From: an uncultured Kocuria sp.
GTDB taxonomy: Bacteria > Actinomycetota > Actinomycetes > Actinomycetales > Micrococcaceae
Direction of reading: 5' to 3'
Length of the DNA stretch: 64,000 nt
Assembly: GCF_947500125.1 (NCBI RefSeq)
Contig: NZ_CANMRA010000004.1
Coordinates: forward strand, 62,001 to 126,000
Position 1 is the first letter of the stretch. Each line of letters opens with the position of its first letter. The translations under genes were made by a program, and so were the position numbers. The notes under the pieces are model-generated. The model saw nothing but the letters and a program-made list of their open reading frames with translations. It was not told the DNA's origin and did no database searches. Shown piece by piece: positions 17,505 through 25,640 of the stretch.

Positions 17505-18349
17505 CTTCCCTGGCCGTGTCCTCCGCTCCCGATTCCCTGCACACGGACCGCCGGATCCGTCTGGGATTCGGCGGTGTCCTCCGTGCGGAGAGCATCAAGC
17601 TGCTCTCCCTGCGCTCCACGTGGTGGACCCTGGCATCCACCGTCGTGGTGATGGCGCTGTTCGCTCTCGCCCAGGCGGCGTCCCTGCAGATGCTCGCGGA
17701 GCAGTCCGAACTCGCCGGTGCCCCCGGACCCGCCATGCAGGGGGCCGAAGTGGTCAGCGGCGGATACCAGTTCGGGATGCTCACCGTCGCCGTGCTTGGC
17801 ATCCTGGCGATCACCGGTGAGTACTCCACCGGGATGATCCGCTCCACCCTGACCGCGGTCCCCTCCCGCATCCCCGTGCTGGCCGCCAAGGCGGTCGTGC
17901 TCTCGGTCCTGACCGTCGTCGTGGGCGCGGTCGGCCTGGTGGTGTCCTACGCCGTGACCCTGCCGATGCTCACCCGCCACGACCTCGTGCCTGCCCTGGA
18001 CGCTCCGGACACCTGGCAGGTCTTCGGTGGCATGATCTACTTCCTGGTCACCGTCGCGCTGTTCTCCCTCGGGGCGGGAACGATCATCCAGCACAGCTCC
18101 GGGGCCATCACCACCGTTCTCGGCTTCCTGCTCCTGCTGCCCATGATCCTGCCCTACATCACCCTGGACTGGGTGCAGGAGCTCATGACCTGTCTCCCGG
18201 TCTCGGCGGCCACAGCGTTCCTGGCCCTCGACGACCGGCTCGCCCTCGCCGGGGACCTCACCCCGTGGCGGGGTGTGCTGGTCGTCGCCCTCTACCCGGC
18301 CGCCACCGTGGCCGCCGGAGCGGTGCTCCTGCACCGGCGGGACGCATGA
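17501..18349 (+). CDS. ABC-2 type transporter permease
   Basis: 282 residues, six hydrophobic segments. It contains ILAITGEYSTGMIRSTLTAVPSR near residue 105, which is the conserved cytoplasmic loop (EYxxGTI/RxTL type) of ABC-2 permeases that pair with DrrA-like ATPases. Overlaps the ATPase gene by 4 bp and the histidine kinase gene by 4 bp (ATGA at both ends), so stoichiometric translation is likely. The exported substrate cannot be read from the sequence. Confidence 0.87.
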   Translation: MTSLAVSSAPDSLHTDRRIRLGFGGVLRAESIKLLSLRSTWWTLASTVVVMALFALAQAASLQMLAEQSELAGAPGPAMQGAEVVSGGYQFGMLTVAVLGILAITGEYSTGMIRSTLTAVPSRIPVLAAKAVVLSVLTVVVGAVGLVVSYAVTLPMLTRHDLVPALDAPDTWQVFGGMIYFLVTVALFSLGAGTIIQHSSGAITTVLGFLLLLPMILPYITLDWVQELMTCLPVSAATAFLALDDRLALAGDLTPWRGVLVVALYPAATVAAGAVLLHRRDA

Positions 18350-19707
18350 CGCCTCACCGTTCCCAGCGGGCGGCCGAACCGGTCGTCGGCGCGGCGGGAG
18401 CCGCACCGACGACCGGTCCTCCGCGCCGGCGACGCAGCTCCGCAGTGGACGCGGTCCGGGAGGCCTTCCGCGTCCACCCCTGGTGGACCGACGGCGCGCT
18501 GGCTCTGCTGTACCTGGTCGCGACAGTGGGTTCCTACCTCGTCGAGCGCGCGCTGGACGCGCCACCGCCGGTGGTCCAGCTGCTCCAGTCGCTGGTCTTC
18601 ACGGTCCTGGTGCTGTTCCGCCGCCGCCTGGCAGTCGTCGGGGTCGTGCTCGTGGCCGTCACGGTGCCGGTCGTGCGCTGGTTCCAGACCGGCTGGGAGC
18701 GCAACGGGATCGACCCGGACCTGATCTCCCCGACCGGTCCGGGCGGGGACCAGGTCATCACCGTGGCCGCCTACGACCTCGGGACCCTGGCCGTCCTGCT
18801 CTACGCCGCCGCGGTCCATCGTCCGGTGCGCTCGGCGTGGGCCGCCCATGTCGTCGCGACCGTCGCGGTGCTCGGCTCGATCCTGGTCTACACCGACCGG
18901 TGGGCGTGGACGGTGGAGATCATCGCGGCGACGGCCGTGCTGCTGGCGGCCACCGCGCTCGGCCTGCAGATCCGCGTCCGGCGGGAGCGGCTCGCCGAGC
19001 TCGAGGAACGGGCCCACCGGCTCGCCCTGGAGCGTGATCAGCGGGAGCAGCTCGCGGTCGCCGCCGAACGCACCCGCATCGCCCGGGAGATGCACGACGT
19101 GCTGGCCCACTCCCTGTCCGTGATGGTCGCCCTGGCCGACGGCGCCACCGCGGCCCTGGACCGCAACCCCGACGGAGCCCGACGGGCCCTGCAGGAACTG
19201 TCCGGCACCGGCCGCACCGCCCTGGCCGACACCCGCCGCCTCCTCGGCGTGCTGCGCGCCGAGGACACGCGCGGGGGCCCCGGAGAGGCACAGGACCCGG
19301 GGGGCGCCCTGCTGGCCCCGCAGCCCGGTGCCGACCAGCTGACCGCGCTGGTCGGCCGCTTCCGCGCGGCCGGGCTTCCCGTACGACTGACCGAGTCGGG
19401 GCCACCGCTGCCGGGCGACCCGGCCCTGCAGCTGGCCGTCCACCGCATCGTCCAGGAGTGCCTGACCAACATCCTGCGCCACGACCCTCGTTCTCCCCGG
19501 ATCGACGTACGACTTCGCCGCGCCGCCGGGAAGATCGTCCTCGAGGTGGACAATGACAGGGGAAGAGCCAGCGCACCCTCATCCGGCAGCGGCAGAGGCC
19601 TGATCGGCGTCCGAGAACGAGCAGCCGTCTTCAACGGATCCGTCGAGGCCGGCCCCACATCCGGCGGGTGGCGAGTGCGCGTCGTCCTGCGCTGGGAGGA
19701 AGCATGA
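18346..19707 (+). CDS. NarL-type sensor histidine kinase
   Basis: 453 residues. A cytoplasmic N-terminus is followed by about five membrane helices (residues 50-210), a short coiled segment, then HisKA_3 with the phospho-acceptor in RIAREMHDVLAHSL (His near 250) and an HATPase domain (ECLTNILRHD as N-box, SGRGLIGVRERA as G-box). There is no large extracellular sensor, so the signal is probably sensed in the membrane or via the adjacent permease. Its gene lies between the ABC permease and the response regulator, overlapping both by 4 bp. Confidence 0.9.
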   Translation: MTPHRSQRAAEPVVGAAGAAPTTGPPRRRRSSAVDAVREAFRVHPWWTDGALALLYLVATVGSYLVERALDAPPPVVQLLQSLVFTVLVLFRRRLAVVGVVLVAVTVPVVRWFQTGWERNGIDPDLISPTGPGGDQVITVAAYDLGTLAVLLYAAAVHRPVRSAWAAHVVATVAVLGSILVYTDRWAWTVEIIAATAVLLAATALGLQIRVRRERLAELEERAHRLALERDQREQLAVAAERTRIAREMHDVLAHSLSVMVALADGATAALDRNPDGARRALQELSGTGRTALADTRRLLGVLRAEDTRGGPGEAQDPGGALLAPQPGADQLTALVGRFRAAGLPVRLTESGPPLPGDPALQLAVHRIVQECLTNILRHDPRSPRIDVRLRRAAGKIVLEVDNDRGRASAPSSGSGRGLIGVRERAAVFNGSVEAGPTSGGWRVRVVLRWEEA

Positions 19708-20438
19708 CCACGGACAGCGAGCCCCAACAGCCGCCGCACCCGGTGCGCGTCCTGCTGGTCGACGACCAGGCCCTGATCCGGATGGGCTTCGCCATGGTGC
19801 TCGACACGGAGGACGACATCGCCGTGGTCGGCGAGGCTGCGGACGGCGCCGCGGCCCTCCGGCAGGTCGCGGCGCTGCGCCCGGACGTCGTGGTCATGGA
19901 CGTGCGCATGCCGGGGATGAACGGCATCGAGGCCACCGAGCGGATCATCGCCGCGGACCCCGCCACCCGCGTCCTCATCCTCACCACCTTCGACCTGGAC
20001 GAGTACGCCTTCTCCGCCCTGCGCGCCGGAGCCAGCGGCTTCCTGCTCAAGGACGCCCGCCCCGCCGAACTGGCCGAGGCCGTCCGCACGGTCGCCCGCG
20101 GCGACGCCGTGGTCTCCCCCCGCGTCACCCGACGCATGCTGGAACTGTTCGCCCCGCATCTGCCCGGCCCCGGCGAGCCGGCAGCGGCCACGCACCCGCG
20201 GCTGGGCACGCTCACCGTCCGGGAGCAGGAGGTGCTCCAGCTGCTCGCCCGCGGCATGTCCAACGCGGAGATCGCTGCCGCGCTGTTCATCTCCGAGACC
20301 ACGGTCAAGACCCATGTCGGCAACCTGCTGGTCAAGCTGGACGTGCGGGACCGGGTGCAGGCGGTGGTCCTCGCCTACGAGACCGGGGTCGTGCCCGGCT
20401 CCTCGACAGGTCCCGGGAGCACACCGGGGGCCGGCTGA
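19704..20438 (+). CDS. NarL/LuxR-family response regulator
   Basis: 244 residues with an intact receiver (acidic pair Asp20-Asp21, phospho-acceptor Asp66 in VVVMDVRMPG, lysine in FLLKDA) and a C-terminal LuxR helix-turn-helix (LTVREQEVLQLLARGMSNAE ... ETTVKTHVGNLLVKLD, about 170-230). Last gene of the ABC/two-component unit, coupled to the kinase by a 4-bp overlap and followed by a 12-bp-stem hairpin. It is expected to activate the exporter operon upstream; no direct-repeat operator was clear. Confidence 0.92.
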   Translation: MTTDSEPQQPPHPVRVLLVDDQALIRMGFAMVLDTEDDIAVVGEAADGAAALRQVAALRPDVVVMDVRMPGMNGIEATERIIAADPATRVLILTTFDLDEYAFSALRAGASGFLLKDARPAELAEAVRTVARGDAVVSPRVTRRMLELFAPHLPGPGEPAAATHPRLGTLTVREQEVLQLLARGMSNAEIAAALFISETTVKTHVGNLLVKLDVRDRVQAVVLAYETGVVPGSSTGPGSTPGAG

Positions 20439-20471
20439 GGCGACCGTGCCCGCCGAGGAGAGTTCCCGCTG

Positions 20472-20502
20472 CCCGCCACGGTGCTCTCGACACCGTGGCG
20501 GG
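20472..20502. terminator. 12-bp-stem bidirectional hairpin
   Basis: CCCGCCACGGTG and CACCGTGGCGGG pair perfectly around a 7-nt loop between the convergent response regulator and membrane protein genes. Confidence 0.85.
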
Positions 20503-20516
20503 TCCCGGCCGGCGGC

Positions 20517-20960
20517 TCAGCTCGAACGGGCCTCCACGGCCCTGCGGCGGACGGCTTCGAAGACCGCCGCGGAGAGCGCGTTCGGGACCCAGTAGGGCCA
20601 CGGCAGCACCGGGACCAGCCCCAGCACCCACGCCTGCGCCCAGCGCAGCGCCCCGGGGACCCGGCGGCCCCGCAGCAGGTGGTAGCCCACGACCGCCTGG
20701 AAGGCGGCCGCGCCGAGGACGACGGCGGGCGCCACGGGCTCCAGCACGCCCAGCAGACGCCGGTGGGGCGGTGACCACGCGCTGTCGCGCAACCAGCCCA
20801 GCAGCCGCGGGGCGATCCGGACGGTGTGCACGGCGTTCAGCGCGGCCGAGCCGGCGAAGTACGCCCCGACGGCCCGGGTGGCCACGAGCGGTCCCCGGTG
20901 AACGGTGGGCGTCGTCGGCGCGGGGCGCAAGCCGGTGCCCCGGGGTGCGGGAAGGCCCAT
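20517..20960 (-). CDS. Small membrane protein, unknown function
   Basis: 147 residues with about four hydrophobic segments (VGAYFAGSAALNAVHTVRIA; VAPAVVLGAAAFQAVVGYHL; AWVLGLVPVLPWPYWVPNAL). ATG at 20960 is preceded by GAGGAGGAA, while upstream in-frame starts lack a ribosome-binding site. No family recognised. Divergent from the SRPBCC/Acg fusion gene, with which it may share regulation. Confidence 0.6.
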   Translation of the reverse strand: MGLPAPRGTGLRPAPTTPTVHRGPLVATRAVGAYFAGSAALNAVHTVRIAPRLLGWLRDSAWSPPHRRLLGVLEPVAPAVVLGAAAFQAVVGYHLLRGRRVPGALRWAQAWVLGLVPVLPWPYWVPNALSAAVFEAVRRRAVEARSS

Positions 20961-21130
20961 GGCAGTTCCTCCTCGGTAGCTCTCTCCGTGGTGGTTCTCT
21001 CCGTGTCCTGCGGTGACGACCGCGGCGGGCGCCGTCGTTGACCACGGGTGGCTCACATTCGACCATGGGTCCGTGGCCCTGTGCCAGGACGGGTGCCACG
21101 ACGGGTGCCATTGAGACATCGGGGGTCGTC

Positions 21131-22876
21131 ATGGACGTCGGGCGCAGCCTGTCGCGCAACCTGCTCGCCGCCGCGCGGATAGCGGGGCACGTCCTGACCG
21201 GTCCGCTGCTGCGGCGGCGCCGGATGGCCTGGGGGGCCACCCCCGAGGAGGTCTCTTCCACCTGGCCCGGCGACGAGCTGCTCCCCGACCCGTCCTGGAC
21301 CGCCACCCACGCCGTGACCGTCGACGCTCCGCCGGAGCGGATCTGGCCGTGGCTGGCCCAGCTCGGACAGGGCCGCGGCGGCCTCTACAGCTTCGAACGC
21401 CTCGAGAACCTCATCGGCTGCCGGATGCGCAACACCGACCGGATCCTGCCCGAGCACCAGGATCTCTCGACCGTCCCCGAGATCCGTCTCGCCCCGCAGG
21501 CGGCCCTGGCCGTGGCGCACGTCGAACCGGGCCGGGACCTCGTGCTGGCCGCCCCGGGCCCCCCGAGGGCAGACCGGCGCAGCGCGGGCGGCCTGTGGTC
21601 CTTCCACCTGCGACCGGACCCGGCGGGCGGCACCCGGCTGGTCGAGCGGCTGAGCTTCCCGGCCGGGTCCACCCGGCGGGAGAGGCTGGTCACCTCCCCG
21701 GTCCTGATCGAGCCGGTCAGCTTCGTGATGAGCCAGGAGATGCTGCGCAACCTCGGGCGGCTGGCCGAAGGTCAGGCCGGGGCGGCGGCCGGTCGGCCCG
21801 AGCGGGCCGGAAGCTCCCCGGGCGGCGGGCGGCGCAGGGGGCGTTCCGCCCGCGCGTACGACGACGCCGCGGCAGCCCTGCGGCGTCCGGACCCGGGCTC
21901 CGCGCAGGACCGAGAGCTGATCCGGCTGGCCACGCTGGCCGCGTCGAGCCACAACACCCAGCCGTGGACGTTCACGGTCGCCCCGGACGCGATCACCGTC
22001 CGGGCCGACCGTTCGCGCCGCTGCCCCGTGGTCGACCCCCACGACGCCCACCTGCTCAGGAGCCTCGGCTGCGCGGCGGAGAACCTCGTCCACGCCGCCG
22101 CCGCGCAGGGCCGCGCGGCCGAGGTCGCCCTCGAGGAGGACGGGCCCGTCGTCGTGACCCTCGGCGCCCCGGGAACGGCCGCGGCGTCCCCGCTGTCGGC
22201 CGCCATCGAGACCCGGCAGTGCACCCGCGGCAGCTACGACGGCAGCTCCGTCGGCCCGGGTGACCTGGCCGCCCTCGAACGGGCCGGCAGCCTGGGGCGG
22301 GTGCGGTGCTTCCTGCTCACCGCACCCGGAGACCTCGCGGCCGTCGCCGAGCAGGTGGCCTCCGGCGACCTCGCGCAGCTGAACGACGCGGCGTTCCGCC
22401 GTGAGCTCGTGTCCTGGATCCGCTTCAACCCCGCCGCCGCACTGCGCAGCAGGGACGGGCTCACCGGGCGCACCGCCGGCCGACCTCCCGTGCCGGGCCC
22501 GGTGGGCACGGTGCTGGCGCGGCTCCTCGTCCGGGCCGGCGCCCAGGCGCGGACCGACGCCGAGCAGCTGAAGAGCTCTGCCGGCGTCGCGGTCTTCGTC
22601 GCACCGGGCGACGACCCGTCCGCATGGGTCGAGGCGGGACGGGCCTGCCAGCGGTTCGCCCTGCAGGCCGAAGCGCTCGACATCCGCACGGCCTTCGTCA
22701 ACCAGCCCATCGAGGTCCCGGAGCTGCGAGCCCGGTTCGAGTCGTGGCTCGGTCTCACCAGCGAGCGCGCGCAGCTCGCCGTGCGCTTCGGCCACGGCCC
22801 GAGACTGCCCTACAGTCTGCGCCGGCCGGTCCGGGACGTGCTGACGGACCGACCGGAGGAGACTCCGGGTCCGTGA
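21131..22876 (+). CDS. Fusion of SRPBCC-like domain and Acg-type FMN nitroreductase
   Basis: 581 residues in two parts. Residues about 45-215 look like an SRPBCC/polyketide-cyclase fold (TWTATHAVTVDAPPERIWPW, LAQLGQGRGGLYSFERLENL, then VERLSFPAGST). After an Arg/Gly-rich linker (about 220-250), residues 255-570 match the Acg nitroreductase-related family (LATLAASSHNTQPWTFTV; ADRSRRCPVVDPHDAHLLRS; GCAAENL; QAEALDIRTAFVNQPIE). Acg proteins in mycobacteria are dormancy-induced, sequester FMN and usually lack the domain seen here. Start taken at ATG 21131. Cytoplasmic; the substrate is unknown. The joined architecture is unusual to my knowledge. Confidence 0.75.
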   Translation: MDVGRSLSRNLLAAARIAGHVLTGPLLRRRRMAWGATPEEVSSTWPGDELLPDPSWTATHAVTVDAPPERIWPWLAQLGQGRGGLYSFERLENLIGCRMRNTDRILPEHQDLSTVPEIRLAPQAALAVAHVEPGRDLVLAAPGPPRADRRSAGGLWSFHLRPDPAGGTRLVERLSFPAGSTRRERLVTSPVLIEPVSFVMSQEMLRNLGRLAEGQAGAAAGRPERAGSSPGGGRRRGRSARAYDDAAAALRRPDPGSAQDRELIRLATLAASSHNTQPWTFTVAPDAITVRADRSRRCPVVDPHDAHLLRSLGCAAENLVHAAAAQGRAAEVALEEDGPVVVTLGAPGTAAASPLSAAIETRQCTRGSYDGSSVGPGDLAALERAGSLGRVRCFLLTAPGDLAAVAEQVASGDLAQLNDAAFRRELVSWIRFNPAAALRSRDGLTGRTAGRPPVPGPVGTVLARLLVRAGAQARTDAEQLKSSAGVAVFVAPGDDPSAWVEAGRACQRFALQAEALDIRTAFVNQPIEVPELRARFESWLGLTSERAQLAVRFGHGPRLPYSLRRPVRDVLTDRPEETPGP

Positions 22877-22898
22877 GCTCGGCGGCCCGACCCCGAAA

Positions 22899-22916
22899 CC
22901 CCGGTGGTCACCGGGG
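22899..22916. terminator. Hairpin at convergent fusion gene / GntR junction
   Basis: CCCCGGTG and CACCGGGG pair with a 2-nt loop, overlapping the last codons of the GntR gene. Confidence 0.6.
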
Positions 22917-23651
22917 GGCGTCGTCGTCGGGGGACCGCGCCCCGAGCCCGAGGAAGCCGCGCAGCAGCGCGGCCGTGCCCTCGAGGTGCGCGAGGGACGC
23001 GGCCCGGGCGGCGGGGGCGTCCCCCGCCAGGACGGCGTCCGCGAGCTCCCGGTGCTGGCGGTCGGAGTGCTCGAGGTTGACCGGCAGCACGGGGATCCGG
23101 TCCAGCAGGTCGCTGGCCCGCGAGCGCACCTCCGCGACGGCGCGGACCAGGCTCGGGCAGCCGCCGAGCTCGGCCACCGCGATGTGGAAGCGCGCGTCGG
23201 CGGGACGGTAGTCCTCCGGAGGGCTCTCCTCGACCTGCCGGAGGCACGCGAGCAGGTGCTCCCGGGCGGCCGCGCTGAGGGACGCCGCCGCGGCCAGCTC
23301 CGCCGCCGCGGGCTCGACGACGGCGCGGAACACGAGCACGTCCTCCACCTCCGCGGGGTCCACCGGGGGGAGGGTCTCGTCCGGCAGGGCGGTGCGGCCG
23401 GTCACGAAGGTCCCGCCGTACCGGCCGCGCACCACCTCCAGGACCCCGGCGGCCTGGAGCTCGCGCAGGGCCTCGCGGAGCGTGGCGCGGGAGATCCCGA
23501 GCATCGCCGCGGTCTCGCGCTCGGGCGGGAGCCGCTCGCCCCGGCGGAACAGGCCGAGCCGGATCGAGTCGAGGATCCGCTCCACGGCCTCCTCGAAGGC
23601 GTTGCCCTGGCGCACGGGCCGGATGAGGGGGTGCTGGACCGGGTCGCTCAC
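22908..23651 (-). CDS. FadR-subfamily GntR transcriptional regulator
   Basis: 247 residues. Winged helix at about 15-80 (RRGERLPPERETAAMLGISR, ATLREALRELQAAGVLEVVR) and a helical FCD ligand domain at about 95-220 with metal-type residues in RPADARFHIAVAELGG and HSDRQHRELADAVLAGD. The GTG at 23651 follows AGGAG by 8 nt, so it is preferred over ATG starts upstream. It faces away from the ethanolamine-type cluster that begins 500 bp on, and is the natural candidate for its regulator. FCD domains bind carboxylates or amino acids. Confidence 0.87.
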   Translation of the reverse strand: MSDPVQHPLIRPVRQGNAFEEAVERILDSIRLGLFRRGERLPPERETAAMLGISRATLREALRELQAAGVLEVVRGRYGGTFVTGRTALPDETLPPVDPAEVEDVLVFRAVVEPAAAELAAAASLSAAAREHLLACLRQVEESPPEDYRPADARFHIAVAELGGCPSLVRAVAEVRSRASDLLDRIPVLPVNLEHSDRQHRELADAVLAGDAPAARAASLAHLEGTAALLRGFLGLGARSPDDDAPR

Positions 23652-23821
23652 AGTGGCGCTCCTCCCTGCGGTACGGCGTGCGCCCATGGTGTCACGGTCC
23701 CCGGGGAACGCCTCCGGCGGGACCCCGCCCACCGCGCCGGGCGGGTCCACGAGCAGGAGCGGCGCGCCGCCCGGTCCGGACGGCGCGCCGCTCCCTCCGG
23801 CCGGGACGGCCGGCCGAGGTC

Positions 23822-23977
23822 CTAGTGGGTGAGATCGATGGCGACCACGCCCACCGCGATGATCAGGGCGGCGGAGACGAGGAAGCCGGCCGCGATGGCG
23901 ATGAGGGCCCAGGAGCGGGCGGAGCCGGAGCGCTGCGAGCCGGGGCGGTCAGGGGCTGAGGAGGTGGTCTGGTTCAT
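23822..23977 (-). CDS. Small single-helix membrane protein (51 aa)
   Basis: Reads MNQTTSSAPDRPGSQRSGSA followed by a single helix (WALIAIAAGFLVSAALII and AVGVVAIDLTH). A polar N-terminus and one transmembrane segment suggest a membrane-associated accessory peptide. Start at 23977; an ATG three codons earlier is possible. It lies divergent to the ethanolamine permease, sharing its promoter region. Function unknown. Small proteins beside transporters can be auxiliary subunits, but nothing here proves that. Confidence 0.55.
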   Translation of the reverse strand: MNQTTSSAPDRPGSQRSGSARSWALIAIAAGFLVSAALIIAVGVVAIDLTH

Positions 23978-24093
23978 GCCCACCATTCTGCGGCATCCGG
24001 GTGACCGGCTCCACTGCGACGCGGCCCGGTGCCCGGCCCGGCGGCCGCCCGGCCGCGCGCCGCGGGGTCTTGACGGGGCGGAGGGCAGCCCCA

Positions 24094-24132
24094 CAGACTG
24101 TGACCACTTGCGCCATACGTCTGTTTTCAGAC
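24094..24132. promoter_or_regulatory. Possible GntR operator: GTCTG-N4-CAGAC and extra half-site
   Basis: GTCTGTTTTCAGAC (24119-24132) is an inverted repeat 28 bp upstream of the permease start, and another CAGAC lies at 24094-24098. Short palindromes with a few-base centre are usual for GntR regulators, and a GntR gene is next door. Confidence 0.4.
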
Positions 24133-24160
24133 CTTTGTGGAACCCCGGAGGGATCGTCCC

Positions 24161-25591
24161 ATGCCCGACTCCCCAGCACAGCCTGCCCGCACCGACGAGT
24201 ACTTCCAGCACCGCCAACTCCGGTCCGGGGCCGCCGGCTGGGTGCTGCTCGCGGGCCTGGGCATCGCCTACGTCATCTCCGGGGACTTCTCCGGCTGGAA
24301 CATCGGGCTCTCCGAGGGCGGGTGGGGCGGGCTGCTCATCGCCTTCGTGCTCATGGGCCTCATGTACACCTGCATGGTCTTCGGCCTCGCCGAGCTCTCC
24401 TCCACGCTGCCCACGGCTGGGGCCGGCTACGGCTTCGCGCGCCGCGCGCTCGGCCCGCTCGGCGGCTTCGCCACCGGAATGGCCGTGCTCATCGAGTACG
24501 CCGTGGCCCCGGCGGCGATCGCCACGTTCATCGGCGGCTACATCGAGGCGCTGGGCCTGTTCGGGATCACCAACTCCTGGCCGGTCTACCTCGTCACCTA
24601 CCTCGTGTTCATGGGCATCCACATGTACGGGGTGGGCGAGGCGCTCAAGCTGATGTTCGGGATCACCGTGGTCGCGGTCTTCGCGCTGGGGGTGACCGTC
24701 GTCGCGCTCGTGCCGCACTTCGACGCCGCCAACCTCTTCGACATCGTCCCGAACGACGCCGTGGGGGCGAGCGCGTTCCTGCCCATGGGGTACGCGGGGG
24801 CGATGGCGGCCCTGGTGTACGGGATCTGGTTCTTCCTGGCGATCGAGGGCGTGCCGCTGGCCGCCGAGGAGACCGCCGACCCCCGCCGCGACATGCCGCG
24901 CGGGATCATCGTGGCCATGGCCTTCCTGCTGGTCTCCGGGGCTCTGATGCTCGTCCTCGTCCCCGGGGCCGCGGGCTCGGAGGCCATGAGCACCTCGGAC
25001 AACCCGCTGCCGGAGGCCATCCGCACGGTCGCCGGGGCGGACAGCGTCATGGCGAACATCGTGAACTACGCGGGCCTGGCGGGGCTGGTCGCGAGCTTCT
25101 TCTCGATCATGTTCGCCTACTCCCGGCAGCTCTTCGCCCTCTCCCGGGCGGGGTACCTGCCCCGCTGGCTCTCGCTGACCGGCAAGCGCCGGACCCCGTG
25201 GGTCGCCCTCATCGTGCCCGGCACCGTCGGCTTCGTGCTGGCGGCCGTGACCGGCGACGGCGGGCTGCTCATCAACATCGCGGTCTTCGGCGCCACCGTC
25301 TCCTACGTGCTGCTGAACCTCTCCCACATCGTGCTGCGGCTGCGCGAGCCCGACCTCCCGCGCGGCTACCGCACCCCGGGCGGGGTCGTCACCACCGGCA
25401 TCGCCCTGGTGCTGGCCCTCGTGGCCGTGGTCGCGACGTTCCTGGTCGACGTGCTCGCCGCGTCCATCACCGCCCTCGTCTTCGTCGTCTTCCTCGCCTA
25501 CTACTGGTTCTACAGCCGCCACCGGCTCGTGGGCCACGCCCCCGAGGAGGAGTTCGCGCAGATCCGCACCGCCGAGGCGGACCTGCACTGA
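24161..25591 (+). CDS. eat: Ethanolamine permease-like APC transporter
   Basis: 476 residues, about 12 membrane helices of the amino acid-polyamine-organocation superfamily. The N-terminal block LRSGAAGWVLLAGLGIAYVI then SGDFSGWNIGLSEGGWGG, and the FGLAELSSTLPTAGAGYGFA motif, are characteristic of ethanolamine permeases. It would import ethanolamine by proton symport. ATG at 24161 follows GGAGGG. First gene of a run of five same-strand catabolic genes with short gaps or overlaps (permease, GS-like ligase, amidase, ALDH, SDR). Confidence 0.85.
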   Translation: MPDSPAQPARTDEYFQHRQLRSGAAGWVLLAGLGIAYVISGDFSGWNIGLSEGGWGGLLIAFVLMGLMYTCMVFGLAELSSTLPTAGAGYGFARRALGPLGGFATGMAVLIEYAVAPAAIATFIGGYIEALGLFGITNSWPVYLVTYLVFMGIHMYGVGEALKLMFGITVVAVFALGVTVVALVPHFDAANLFDIVPNDAVGASAFLPMGYAGAMAALVYGIWFFLAIEGVPLAAEETADPRRDMPRGIIVAMAFLLVSGALMLVLVPGAAGSEAMSTSDNPLPEAIRTVAGADSVMANIVNYAGLAGLVASFFSIMFAYSRQLFALSRAGYLPRWLSLTGKRRTPWVALIVPGTVGFVLAAVTGDGGLLINIAVFGATVSYVLLNLSHIVLRLREPDLPRGYRTPGGVVTTGIALVLALVAVVATFLVDVLAASITALVFVVFLAYYWFYSRHRLVGHAPEEEFAQIRTAEADLH

Positions 25592-25640
25592 CCACCCCAC
25601 CCCCACCACCTCAGCGATCCCAGCGACGAAGGACGGACCC

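Noticed and set aside
21037-21130. Possible DosR/DevR-like box (GGGTCCGTGGCCC) upstream of the Acg fusion
   Set aside because: Only the outer GGG/CCC match; spacing and core differ from the known consensus, so it is too weak to call.
24070-24120. TTGACG and CATACGT as -35/-10 of the ethanolamine permease
   Set aside because: Spacing between them (38 bp) is wrong for one promoter and no matching partner element was found.
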